The translations under genes and the position numbers were made by a program. DNA of 64,000 nt, from NCBI GenBank assembly GCA_004352715.1, contig SCFE01000052.1, positions 193,897-257,896 on the forward strand. The letters are read 5' to 3'. Position 1 is the first letter of the stretch. Each line of letters starts with the position of its first letter. The stretch is from Hofstenia miamia (Eukaryota > Xenacoelomorpha > Acoela). Below, one piece after another: positions 22,723-34,502 of this stretch. A model generated the notes under the pieces. It had not been told where the DNA came from. It made no database searches and saw nothing but the letters and a program-made list of their open reading frames with translations.

Positions 22723-23420
22723 AATATACACGCACCAAGCAACAAATATAATTTCACTTAAAGATATTAGTGCTTTGCAAGCTTCCTGGTGGGACACAAG
22801 CTGTGCATTTATTAAATTTATCATAATTCAAGTAAATATTATTTTTGTTGTTTGAGTTTGCTTAAACTTTTGTACAAACGGTACAATTGTTGTTGCAAAT
22901 GTAATTATAACGAGCAATGTAACAGGATAAATTTGAAATATTTTGCAAGTAACAAATATGTAAAGAAAAAGTTTAGCACTTTTAACTATATAATTTTACT
23001 GCACAAGGGTCTGTTTACTAACACGTTTAATGACTTTGTTGTGTTGCGTCGTGTTGGTTATTGAGTGAAAAATCTCACACAACGGCAAGCCTGGGAAGCA
23101 GACGGAAATTATCTGCACAAAGTTTTGGATTAAACTTTCAGCTACAAAAGGCAATGCAGTTGCAAAACTTATGGATGAAAGTCTATTGCTGGAAAATAAC
23201 TGGAATTATGCAGCAAGCCGGGCACAATTTAGATGAACTTTCCTAAAAGGGCATATTTTTACAAAAAACTTCACTTTTAGGAAATGAATAATAATAGTAG
23301 ATGTCTATTGTTATGCTTTGAAATTAATGGCTGTCTTTGTTTTTGAAAAAGTGAAGTCGAAAATCTTTTTAGTTCTAAAACACATTTAAGAAATTATTAC
23401 TAAGACAATACACTTCAATA
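22723..23420. other. Intergenic sequence, nothing recognised
   Basis: Short open frames at 22852-23064 and 23061-23246 have no motif and A+T-driven composition. No gene supported. Confidence 0.4.
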
Positions 23421-25945
23421 GCTATTTATTCGTTTGTTTGTGCACATTGATGTTCTATACATGATATATACAATATATGCAAATATAGATACAAAATGTA
23501 CAAACTACAAACTAAGCTACAAAATAATAAATTTAAAACAATTAAAAAAACACACAACACTATTTACAAATTAAAAGAATTAAGTTTTGCTGGATTTAAT
23601 ATTTCGCCATACATTTAATTTTTTAGATGATCCCAGTAAATACTGTTCAGCAAGGAGATTTTGTTTTAACAAGCGTTTAAAGGACTTTATATTGGGAGTG
23701 CAACGGATGTTAGGATCTAGATTATTCCAGCGTGTACAGGCATTTACAAAGAAAGAGCAACTCCCATATCTATTTTTAGATAACATTCTGCTGAAACATT
23801 TGCTGCCTCTCTTATGGTAGTTAATGTAATTATCAAAGAATAATGTGCTTGTAGTTAGCTTTTCTATGTATTTATACAGAGTTATTAGACTAATGTAAAT
23901 TGTGAAGTATTTTGGTGACAACATTTTGATTTCATTGAGCTTTCTACCCGTCTCTTGTCTACCAATGCCATACATTGTTGTTAATGACCAGTTGAACACT
24001 GTATTTATGCGCTCTGATAATTCTGTGCTTATGTTGTTCAATAGTATTCAGGCGTACTGATAGTGACTGGTTACTAGAGCATCTATTAAATTCTTGTTTT
24101 TAGTGATATTTTTTATCTGGCGAATACTCTGGATACCTGCTACCATTTTACCAAGTTTGCTTTTAATGAACAACTTGAAGTTGAGATTTCTATCAATCTC
24201 AACACCTAGATACTTAATTTCATTTGACTGCTGAATTTCTGGCGTTTCACTACCTGTATGCAAAGTAATATTTTTGGCAAGATCTCTGGATTCATTTGGA
24301 GAAAAAATTGTAAACTGCGTCTTTTGCTCATTCAAATTCAATTTATGCTGCTGAAGATATCTCTTAATGTTCATGAGATCAGATTTTAAATATTCTGTTG
24401 CTATGATGGGACTACTATGATTTGCTATTATACATATATCGTCAGCATATTGAATTATATTACAATTTTTTACATATTTACAGATATCATTTATGAACAC
24501 ATTAAAAAGAATAGGCCCAAGAACTGAACCTTGGGGTATGCCTTTGTCTGTGGTTACAAAATTTGAGTATATGTTATTTACTTTGACACGCTGTTGTCTA
24601 CAACTTAAGAAACTTTGCAGCAATTTTCTACTTAGCTCATTAAATCCATATCTATGTAATTTCTGATTTAATATATGAAAATCTAGGCTGTCAAAAGCTT
24701 TGCTCAGATCGAGTAAAGCTACACTACTGCTAATACCGTTATTTAAGTTAAACCTTACACTCTCAGTTAGTTTTAGCAAGGCATCTGCAGTACTGTGTGC
24801 TTTTCTAAAACCAAACTGATTTGGTACTAAAATGTTATTATCATTCAGATAGAGGTTTATTTGTGCACATAGAAGTTTTTCAAAAATTTTTGCAAAAGGA
24901 TTTGTGATAGAAATAGGGCGATAATTTTCACACTTCGTGGGATCTCCTTTCTTGAATATGGGTGCTACATCTGCCTTTTTAAGTACTGCAGGAAAATTTG
25001 AACTGCTTATTGCAAAATTGTATGCAAACAAAAGGTGTTCAGCAAAGTAATCAATGTACTCCTTAATAATAAAAATTGGTATACCACAGCTACCACTGGA
25101 GGTGTTGGGATCCATTGTAGATATCACCTTTAGTAATTCCTGTTTATGAATATATCGAAATGAAAAAGTGGTCTCTAGTTGATCAATTTTGTTCTCAAAT
25201 GGAACAGCCGCACCTGTATAAGTCCCTAGTTTTTTAAAAGTGTGATTTAATTCATCTGCTATTAACCTATTATCACTACATACTGTGTTGCTTACTACTA
25301 ACTCATTTATAGCACATGACAAACCTTTCTTTCGATTTAAGTATCTATTTATAAACCTCCATTTACTTTTAGATTGTTCTAGTTTGTTATAGAAGTGTTT
25401 AGCATTTTGATTTTGCTGCACTTTTTTTAGAGCGTGTAGTTTATTTTTTATACAATTGAAGTTATTAAAGTTTGTTTCTGATCTATTAGCGCTTAAATTT
25501 TTCCACATTTTCTTTTTCTGCTCTTCTAACATTTGAATTTCCTTACTCTTTGCATTATAAACCTGACACGATTTAATATACACATATCTAAATGGTGCTG
25601 TTTTGTTTAAGCAGGTTTTAATTCCATTTAGCAAAAAATTTATCATTGCATTTGAATCATTAAGTGTGTAAATGTAGTCCCATGCAACATTTTTGAGCGA
25701 GAGAAGAGAGCTTTATCAAATTCTTTGAAGCTTCTTCTAAGGAATCTTTTCCTCTCTTTAGGGGTGTGCACTGTGCTGAGGATATACACACATAAATTGT
25801 GATCAGAAAAAGAATTAAAGACGTAGGTTTCATAATCTAAGCTATCTACATTTGTCAAGAAGTAGTCAATCAGAGTTAAGCTTCTTGTTGGTATCTCCTT
25901 ATTTACTGAAATAATGTGTTCAAATAACACAAATTATAGGTCTAA
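23421..25945 (-). mobile_element. Non-LTR retrotransposon (jockey/CR1-like LINE), 5'-truncated, nearly intact ORF2
   Basis: On the minus strand the order is: end of an APE-type endonuclease (25930-25643, ending SFSDHNLCVYIL with the catalytic SDH); then a full reverse transcriptase (25646-24048) with APIFKKGDPTKCENYRPISI, FGFRKAHSTADALL, LLDLSKAFDSLDFHIL, KGIPQGSVLGPILFNVFIND and catalytic QYADDICII; then a C-terminal region to 23580. Only two lesions break the frame: a frameshift near 25690 between endonuclease and RT, and one in-frame TGA at about 24045-24047. The 3' untranslated part carries GAATAAATAG on the minus strand (about 23422-23431). The 5' end is lost near 25940. Confidence 0.88.
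24048..25646 (-). pseudogene. LINE reverse transcriptase ORF segment
   Basis: 532 codons covering the fingers, palm and thumb of a LINE RT with the intact active-site tetrad YADD and PQGSVLGP motif. A single TGA separates it from an in-frame 153-codon continuation (24041-23580), and a frameshift separates it from the endonuclease end. It encodes the enzyme for target-primed reverse transcription; as it stands it cannot make the full protein. Confidence 0.85.
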
Positions 25946-26393
25946 ATACTAGAAAAAATTTCATATAGAATCTTACCTTCATGTATTTGTTGTTAGGGAA
26001 ATCTAAACTGTATCAATGCTTTGGTTTTTGATGGGCTTGATTTTATTGGCTTTTACTAGACTATAGTTTTTGGTTTCTAATTCAGCCAACAAGGATAACG
26101 TCTCGTAAGAGCAATTTTTATCACTAAAATTCAATTTAAAAGCTTGAAAATATATTATATTTTATAAGTTTAAGTGTAATGAAATTCCTTTTGATAACTT
26201 ATGCAACTTACAATGACGCATACTAAGAAAGGACTGTACGAGATCACAATTAATTCCATAATTGAAAAATCAACAACTTAGAATAGTGCGTTAATATCTT
26301 ATTACGTTATAACTAATAGTGCTAAATGAATATATTCAAATCAAATAAATAGAATAGGAGCATATAGAACATACATATATATATATATATATA
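25946..26393. other. Intergenic sequence with (TA)n before a transposon end
   Basis: No gene; ends in a short AT microsatellite that supplies the TA target of the next element. Confidence 0.4.
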
Positions 26394-26804
26394 CACAGGG
26401 TGGGGAAGCAAAATTTACAGTGAGCTTTAAGTTGTTTTTACTCAGTAAAATTGAGTCACTTGTTTTAAAATATTACTCATGTTGATGTCATAACTATTCT
26501 AGCACACTGAGACCCTATATATACAAAATAGAAATTATGTATGGACACAGGATGGTGCCCCGGCTCACACAGCTAGAAAAATACAAGAATTTTGCAAATC
26601 AAATTTCTGTAATTTTTGGAAGTCGTGTTTATGGCCACCTTCTAGCCCAGACCTAAACCATTTGGATTATTCTTTTTGGAGCCTTTTACAAAATGCTACC
26701 AATAGAACATCGCACAGCAATGTCGACTTTCTCAAAGAAACTATTACACAAGAATGGGAGAGGTTGTCTCCTGAGTATTTGAAGAAGACATGTGAAAGTT
26801 TCAG
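26394..26804 (+). mobile_element. Internally deleted mariner-type element with DD37D (maT-like) transposase fragment
   Basis: The left end CACAGGGTGGGGAAGCAAAA follows TA. Only ~150 bases later, from 26542, an open frame reads WTQDGAPAHTARK then WPPSSPDLNHLDYSFWS and NVDFLKETITQEWERLSPEY, running into the gap at 26805. DGAPAH holds the second catalytic Asp and LDY the third; 37 residues lie between them, the DD37D spacing of maT elements. The N-terminal DNA-binding domain and first Asp are missing, so the copy is deleted internally. The right end is in or beyond the gap. Confidence 0.7.
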
Positions 26805-27164
26805 NNNNNNNNNNNNNNNNNNNNNNNNNNNNNNNNNNNNNNNNNNNNNNNNNNNNNNNNNNNNNNNNNNNNNNNNNNNNNNNNNNNNNNNNNNNNNNNN
26901 NNNNNNNNNNNNNNNNNNNNNNNNNNNNNNNNNNNNNNNNNNNNNNNNNNNNNNNNNNNNNNNNNNNNNNNNNNNNNNNNNNNNNNNNNNNNNNNNNNNN
27001 NNNNNNNNNNNNNNNNNNNNNNNNNNNNNNNNNNNNNNNNNNNNNNNNNNNNNNNNNNNNNNNNNNNNNNNNNNNNNNNNNNNNNNNNNNNNNNNNNNNN
27101 NNNNNNNNNNNNNNNNNNNNNNNNNNNNNNNNNNNNNNNNNNNNNNNNNNNNNNNNNNNNNNNN
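26805..27164. other. Assembly gap (360 N)
   Basis: Run of N; the right flank is (TA)n. It hides the 3' end of the mariner-type element. Confidence 0.99.
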
Positions 27165-27827
27165 TATATATACATAAATATTGTAATTGGTGATGCTAAA
27201 TAATTTCTCTGTTAATCCTTATTTTGACTGGCACAGCTTACCTCAACCTTCTGCTTGTCTATACCCTCTGCTTATCGGATATTAAGTTTGGTATATTATT
27301 CACTATCTCTATTCTGCAAAAACTATATTGGTTTTTCTTGACAGGTATGTGATTTACATTTCAATCTGCTTAGAATTTCAACTTTCATCAAGTCGTCAGC
27401 ACTTGAAGGTGTTTACATCAGTTGTACCAGCAAAAGTAGGTAATTAAGTATGCTTGTTTAAGTTTAAGGAGAAGCAAGAACGTTACACTGCAAATAACAT
27501 TTTAGATTACAATTCTTGACAGCACCTAATCACATTTGAACTATGAACTTAGATTTTACATAATACAACTCGATGTATATACTATAAACCGGATGTAAGG
27601 TAAACTGACTTATCCCAAAAATAAATGATTTTTTTCAGAAAACTCGATTCATATTTAACAATTGCTATGCTTAATTATGGCAACAAAATTGGCCAACACG
27701 GAGCCATTGCTTCTTTTTCCTAGGAAACGAAAAATTTACACATTTCCATTAAATTTGCGCACTTTCTTCATTATTGAAAAAATTTAAAATAAGCCAATTT
27801 ATCTTATATATATATATATATATATAT
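27165..27827. other. Intergenic sequence, nothing recognised
   Basis: No exon or element end seen; ends in an AT microsatellite. Confidence 0.4.
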
Positions 27828-28522
27828 GTAAGGGATGATGGGGTAAAATATGTTCTATAGCTTTTATGGAATCACAAAATACCAAAATTTTACATATTAG
27901 ATAGGCATTTTACTTCAGTTCAGTTTTAACTATAATATATTTTGAATATTTTTTTTCCAAAAATAAAAAATCCACATCTGTACTTAAAAGTTTTTAATTT
28001 GAAGAACACAACAGCATCTTATCATATGCACATAATTCAGTGCATGTACGCTCGTACAGTATATATTTACATGCATTAGAAGCATGAACACCAGTCTGAT
28101 GCATTGCTGCACAAAACATTAGCACATAGGGAACATACCTCACATTTAATCCACTGCTCTCCAGATAAGAATGTGGAAAATGTTAATTTCCCATTTTGCC
28201 TCATTCTAATAGTTTACATGATGATCATGTTGTCACATTTAGGATACAAGATATTATCTTAAGTTGATTACACATTTTAGTTAATGTATTGAGAAACTAA
28301 TGAACAGAAATGAACATTCAATTTCTCACAGATGGCAAACACTAAATCAAGTATTGAGAAGACCTGCAAAAACGTCCACGTTGCTAACATGCACTGCAAT
28401 CTGAAATGTGATTGGCTGTTTATAGACAGTTGATTGTTTATCAAAACAGCATATATTCAGTCAGCAGTAACAAGCCAATTTCTTAAAAATATAATTTCCC
28501 ATTTTACCTCACCTTCCCCATG
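27828..28522. mobile_element. TA-flanked MITE with GGGGTAAAAT-type inverted ends
   Basis: Left end GTAAGGGATGATGGGGTAAA; right end, reverse complemented, ATGGGGAAGGTGAGGTAAAA. Both abut (TA)n. An internal copy of the end-like motif (TTTCCCATTTTGCCTCATTC) lies at about 28188. ~695 bases, no coding frame. The ends resemble Tc1/mariner-derived MITEs. Confidence 0.55.
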
Positions 28523-29529
28523 TATATATATATATATATATATATTTGTTTAAAAATGTTTTTTTTTAAATATTACAGCTCAAAAAGTGAAAATATTAGT
28601 TAATAAAGTGATAAATAATAAATTTCCAAAATCTCTATTACTTAGTGAGTTATAAGCGCTTATATTTTTTTTGAAAAAATTTAAAAAATTTATGGGCAGT
28701 CTAAGGCAAACTATACAAATATCTATTTCGCATATAATGATAGAATATGGTCAATAACATTTTTTTGCAAATTTTTGTAACTTAATCAAAGAAAAACACC
28801 TATTTTATTTAATAACTTTGTTAATAGTCAAAAGTCGCAATTCTTACCAGAAAAAAAACTTTAGGTATTTTATTATTAAATGAAAAATAAGTTATTGCAA
28901 TTTTTTGATAATAATATAAATTATTGGTATTGTTTAAAAAAACAATAAATCATTTGTATTTTCAAAATTGAGAAATAAAATATTGACCTTACGAAATTTT
29001 AGATAAATTTTGAATTTCTTAAAATATGAAGAAAAGTGAATGTATAATTACAAGAAGTATGAATATACTTAAATACTTAGAGGTGTAGTAATTACTACAT
29101 AAGTTGTCAAAAGTATCAAATTGAAATTACTTTATTTGATAATGTTTTTGGAAAAAAATGAATAAATTATATATTATTTATTGGGAATAATTTATTTTAT
29201 GAGTACATAATTGCGGGCAGACATATAACGTCACTTGAAAAATTTAAGGTTAATAGCAAACAATGAATAAATAGAATATACAATAGAATTATACAATAAT
29301 TGCAAGCACTCAACATGCAGTATTACTAATGACTTTATCATTAGTGGCATGATTTTCTCAAAACTTGAAGAAATATTTTCATAGATGAAAGATGATTATT
29401 TTATTATTGAATGATAAATTGTACTACTTAGTTCATGTTAACATATAATCATTTTGTGATTTTGTATGGATTCAAAATGTGACTATTATGTAATGAGAAA
29501 ACTGCTCGGCATGCATTTGTTAATGTTAA
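28523..29529. other. Very A+T-rich spacer
   Basis: No gene or repeat boundary recognised. Confidence 0.4.
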
Positions 29530-29760
29530 CGAATAAAGTCCCTACAAAATTTTTGAATTAAGTTATTATCATCAAATATATCGAAAATCTGCAATGCTTC
29601 TAACAAATGGATCTAACCAATTATTGAAATTTTTATCGCTAGAGGGCAAAGAAAACTAAATAGACGTTAAATATTTATAAAATCCAAACATCATTAAACG
29701 GTAGGCAATTAATAATTTTGATTTTTACATAAATTCAGCATTTTCAATTGCATAGTACTC
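29530..29760. repeat. Dispersed repeat, copy 2 (first copy at 8185-8400)
   Basis: Shares AACGAATAAAGTCCCT, TCGCTAGAGGG, AAATAGACGTTAAATA and CGGTAGGCAATTAATA in order with the copy in the protease intron. Non-coding; class unknown. Confidence 0.5.
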
Positions 29761-30109
29761 AATGTTTAAAGGACATCCAAACCATGTCATTTTGAGACTA
29801 AAGTTTTTGGACATTACGGATATCCTATGAATGTATTTAAAATACTTCTTTTAAAAAGAGCAGGAAGGAATTATCCAAAATTTTGAAAGTTTCTGCAAAT
29901 GAATGGAATAATAAATAGAATTTTATGAAATTATTATCTACTTGTTAATTTACAGGTTGAGATGTAACCGCATTGAAAGAAAAAATGTCTACGAACAGAC
30001 TGCACTGAAATAAGTTTTTCACATATTATATTAGCATGCAATGCGTCAATATGTTGCTAAAGTTTTCTAATCTCTGACATTTTTATTAATGCTTGATGCA
30101 CGAAGTTTA

Positions 30110-30375
30110 GACATAGCAATGGTAGATCAAATGGAAAGAATGCAACAGTGATAGACATCACAGTAGCCAAAGACAGTAATGTAGAAAACCAGAAGAAATA
30201 ATAAATGAACAAGTACAGGGAGTTTGCAGATTAAATAGAAAAATTGTGGAAACTGAAGAAAGTTGAAATTATCCCAGTAGAAGTTTGAGCACTAGGAACA
30301 GTAAGCAAAAAGCATGAAGTACTTGGAGGAGTTAAGATTACCAAAGTTGGAGGAGTTGGTGAACATTCCGAGCTA
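30110..30375 (+). mobile_element. LINE ORF2 C-terminal remnant
   Basis: Broken plus-strand frames read IDITVAKDSNVE, MNKYREFAD, IEKLWKLKKVEIIPVEV and ALGTVSKKHE, matching the C-terminal tail of an animal LINE family (DIAVP.D..V...K..KY.....EI..LWK.K.V.VVPVV.GALG). Several stops interrupt it. Same family as the remnant at 2116-2395. Confidence 0.6.
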
Positions 30376-30959
30376 AAAGTTACATCAACGTCACGTTGTG
30401 AGTTGGATTTTTTTTAGAATTGTCCTGAACAAATGTTTGGAATTGAGAGACAATACCAGACAGGAGATCATTGTTATTAGTATTAATATCTTTTCATAGG
30501 GAATTATAATTGATCTTGATAATGGGATGAATAAAAATGCAGCTCGTAATCACATTTTTCTAACAGTAGCAGCGTTTTCTTCTAGGTTACTCATTTGGCA
30601 ATAATGAAGTATACTAGTAATATATGAGTTACATACCAAAATTAATAGAATACCTATATAACCCGAGTCAGTAATAGAACAGAGATTCTTATTTAATTGG
30701 ATGAACTCTATTGCGAGGAAGTGAGTAGATAGGATTTGCCCTGGAATGAAGTAAAAACCTATTTTGTTTTATCATTAATCAATCACTAATAAAAAGTGGA
30801 GGAATTGTTAATATTAAAGATAAAGATACAGTAATTAAATATGCTTTATTTTGAAGGAAAACTAAAATAAAATGTCGTTTTTTTCTACTTAATTGCTATA
30901 AAAAAATAGAACAACTGCCTGAATATTTTTTACTTTTAGTATTTTAAAATACTGTAGAA

Positions 30960-31108
30960 ATTCCATCCTCAGTAATGAAAACCGACCTGAATTAGAATTG
31001 CCCTATGGACTATCAAAATGTCACAGTGGATCCCCAATTGGCTATTTTGTGTGTGAACCCCAGTGAAGCTACATTGACCCCGGTTGAGAACCACTGGTCT
31101 AAACTACG
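30960..31108. mobile_element. hAT right end with CAGTGGTTCTCAACC terminus
   Basis: The stretch ends GGTTGAGAACCACTG at about 31098; its complement CAGTGGTTCTCAACC is the classic hAT (Charlie-type) terminal inverted repeat. The left end is not identified, so only the right end is called; the left limit given is arbitrary. Confidence 0.45.
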
Positions 31109-32068
31109 CTCAAATCAGATACGTTCATTGGACATTGCGCAATAAAATTCTGATTATCAGATAGGAATGTGTCAACATCTGCTCTGAAAATGATTTGCAA
31201 GTATTGTCAAAAGATGGATTATTCAGGATATGCATTTTGAGATTGCTGGCTAAACGCTTTTTTTCTTGAAAGCCTTACGATAGGACGATAAAATTGCCCC
31301 GCGAAAGATTTGAATTGTAACAAATGCTTAAAATCAGCGATTTTGCGGTAGTCTGTAATTCTCGTCATAGTTAATAATTCTCAAACACGATTTTGTACCA
31401 ATTTGAATTCGCAGGTTGAATTGAGTAAAAAAATTAATCTATAACAATGAGCAGCGAATTTGCAGCGAGTACTTAGTGAGATGCTATTTGCTTAAGACTT
31501 TTATCAACCACTCAGTCACATGAAACTTACTGCTATAAATTTGCCTCAAAGAAATTTTGCGTTTCCACTTTCCTTACTAAAATCGGCAAACAGCTTAAAA
31601 AATGTGTTTCTATGCCTTTCAGTACTGCAACATGGCATACGGAGGGCTTTGATTAGAACTTAATAAGGATGATATAATCGAAAACATCACTTAATTTATA
31701 ATGTATGTGTAAAATATTTACCATTCCAGAATAGTTCATTTCATCAACTGTATCTTGATGTAAATTATACATGGCATATGGCTTTAGATTATATGTCTTT
31801 TTGATAATATCATCTATCACCAATGTTGTAGGGGAATAGTTGTTCACTTAAAGGTCCTTAAATAGATAATTCATTATTTATTTGCAAATAATATGTTACA
31901 AATTTCAAAATTTGAGTTCATAGTTTTGTATTTTTGAATTATGTATATTTTGCATACATATGAGTTCTAGCTTTTCAACAAATTTTCTAAATTCGTTGTA
32001 AAACGAGCTCTTAATTATCTTTTAAAAAATAAGTTATTCGTTCATATTTTGTAATATTTAGATTGGCT
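31109..32068. other. Intergenic region upstream of decarboxylase B
   Basis: Contains a minus-strand open stretch (31850-31726, NNYSPTTLVIDDIIKKTYNL to NYSGM) bounded by AAG and GTAAAT that could be an exon, but no family is recognised. The final ~150 bases before 32062 resemble the sequence upstream of decarboxylase A exon 1. Confidence 0.3.
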
Positions 32069-32197
32069 ATGAGTGCATCAAAAGAAGAATTAGCGAAATT
32101 TGGTTACCTTACAAGAGATGAAGAGCTAAAATATCTTCAAGAAGTTAGTGACTTATGCATTAGAAATACAAAGAAGTATTCTGACTCAGATGAAAAG
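32069..32197 (+). CDS. Decarboxylase B exon 1
   Basis: Encodes [20 protein letters not shown] then [20 protein letters not shown] and DEK, differing from copy A at three residues. Acceptor TTTAG before 32062, donor GTATAT after 32197. Confidence 0.8.
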
Positions 32198-32619
32198 GTA
32201 TATTTACATTTGAATATCAATAACACTATTACTAATTAATTGATTTGAAGTCGTGTCATTTTATACAATGTTAGGGAATTTTTGGAAATTTCTTAAAAAT
32301 ACAAAAATCAATGTTTTGTATGCAGTAATACTCAGAAAGTTAGCCATTGATCATATGTTATAGGAACAGGATACAGAACCACAAAATTGGTTCTTGAAGA
32401 AAATACAATTGTATCTAAAAAATTCAAAATTATGAAATATCTTTTCTCTTTTATTACAATTTTTTCCTATAATTTAAGTCCATAAACTCAGGGCTAAGAA
32501 ACCAGAAAAAAATCATCAAAGCGTAATTTTTTGAATTTGTGCACTGAAAACCACAATTCATGTGCAGGGCCTGTAATTTTTCAAAAGGGAAAATTTGAAA
32601 ACATGGAAGGAAACAGAGA

Positions 32620-33023
32620 CAGTGATGGGATTCAGGGGTTTGCGCGAATCGGTTCTTGGAATGTCAGGATAATCAGCGAACCCGTTTTTGCTTTTTTTTA
32701 CAGACATTAGACCGTTGTTTCTCAACCACCTGTTCGCCAAAAATATTCCAGCTTACGCCTCAAATGCAGAATTTTATAGCTCATCGGTTATTAGTGTTAC
32801 GGAATAAAACATAAAATTCAAAGCTGGTTGAAAACTACATGTTCAGTAATTTGTAGCATTGTGACGTAAAACAAAGCACGAATTTCTACAGAAGTGTGTT
32901 ACATAAAATAATGTATTTAGGAAATGTTGAGGTAATTAGTTTTAGAAGGAAATGAGCGAACCTGTTGTTAGTAAGTGCGATACAAAAGAGAACCTGTTCT
33001 TAAAATTGTGAATCCTATCACTG
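32620..33023. mobile_element. hAT MITE with 8-bp target duplication, in intron 1 of decarboxylase B
   Basis: Left end CAGTGATGGGATTCAGG; right end TGAATCCTATCACTG (complement CAGTGATAGGATTCA). The flanking octamers are AACAGAGA (32612-32619) and AACAGAGG (33024-33031), 7 of 8 identical. 404 bases with GAACC/GGTTC subterminal motifs and no coding frame. Confidence 0.75.
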
Positions 33024-33081
33024 AACAGAGGGGTATTATTTGGACATTGTTCATAAAATATATATATATATATATACACAA

Positions 33082-34502
33082 CATGCCTCAGCGAGTTTGC
33101 ATCAAGCCTGAAATTTGCGAATTATTAATATATAACTACTTGAAATCGAAATAAAAACAAGGATTCCTCGTGATAACATAGAATTTATTGTAAGGATTAG
33201 GAAAACAAGTAAAAAAACACTAAGCTTTCTAATATTTCGTATGTCCACCACGGTTAGCGATCACTGCAGCTACTTGTCTTTTGTCTTGACATACTTTTAA
33301 CCAAGTGCTTGCACATTTCTTGAATTTATTATAATGTAAACAAACATTTCGAATATAATTGGGGAACATTTGCGACTGAATAACGGGTTGACATTTGCTA
33401 CTAGAGAGATACAAAAATTAGTAACCAAATTTCTGCTAATGATCGGCATCTTAGCAGCATAGCGAAATGATGACGGACCGTAACCATATACGAACTCAGA
33501 TTGATATCTTGGCGACCATACTGCCAAAACACAAAGAGAAATTGTCGAACCTGTTGGAACAAACCAGTCAACTGTTTAAACTGTTATCAAACAGTACAGA
33601 GCAACTGGTACTTTCAACACAAATTATGAGCAGCTGCGAGAGACATTCAGCGGGATCTTGGATCTAAATAAGAAAATTTTAGTATCTCAACTATGAAGAG
33701 AACGATGAACGAGGCTGGTTGCATTGCTCGAGTTCCAACAAAACAACCATTCTTGCCGACAAACACAAAGAAGCTCGATTAATGTTGGCGATCGATCATC
33801 AAGAACGGACAATGGACGAATGGAAGAAGATGATATGGAGTGACGAGACTATGGTGTACGTAGGCGATGGAAAATGCTGTTATGTTCGTGTCGTTGAAGG
33901 TCATTCCCTTTTTGACAAACACTGTGGCTTTCCAACCAGAATGTTTTGACGTGTTTTTCTTGATGCGGAACAAGAAGAATGCACATTGTAGAAGGTAGTA
34001 TGGACACTACGTATTACATCACGCATGTTATTGAAGGTCGAGAGACTCAACAAATGCTTGAATGGTTTCCAGATTGCACAGGGGTTTTGCAGCAGGACAA
34101 TGCCCCATCTCATAACTAACGCAGAACCAAACTTGTCTTGATGGCACAACCTAAAAGTCATGAACTGGTCTGCTCAATCCCCAGATCTGACCCCAATCGA
34201 CAATTTGTGGGGCATTGTGAAGCCAAAACTCAGAGACCCCAAAGCTCATTCTCGGAGCGAAATAACATCTTCATTTATAATGATTATAAATTATGGAATC
34301 GAGTTGAAAAAATTCAAGAAATGTGCAAGGATTTGGTTGAATTATGGCAAGATGAGTAGCTGCAGTGATCACTAACCGTGGTGGACATACGAAATATTAA
34401 AAAGGTTAGTGTTTTTTTACTTGTTTTCCTAATCCTTACAATAAATTTTATGTATATTAAAAATTACAAATTTCAGGCGTGATGCAAACTCACTGAGCCA
34501 TG
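33082..34502 (+). mobile_element. Tc1-like transposon with extended inverted repeats, transposase decayed
   Basis: The ends read CATGCCTCAGCGAGTTTGCA (left) and, reverse complemented, CATGGCTCAGTGAGTTTGCA (right); TA follows the right end, while the left TA has decayed. The inverted repeats extend some 200 bases or more and include the transposase 3' coding end: VAAVIANRGGHTKY is readable on the minus strand at the left, and its plus-strand counterpart lies at about 34360-34400. Between them are broken transposase frames: an HTH-like region (33467-33667), EWKKMIWSDETMVYVGDG with the first Asp, QQDNAPSH with the second, and QSPDLTPIDNLWGIVKPKL where Glu is usual (PIENLW). Multiple stops and frameshifts show it is inactive. 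Confidence 0.85.

Noticed and set aside
33082-33150. MPQRVCIKPEICELLIYNYL at the left Tc1 end looks like a protein start
   Set aside because: It lies in the terminal inverted repeat, and the right arm has a stop at the corresponding place; chance reading.
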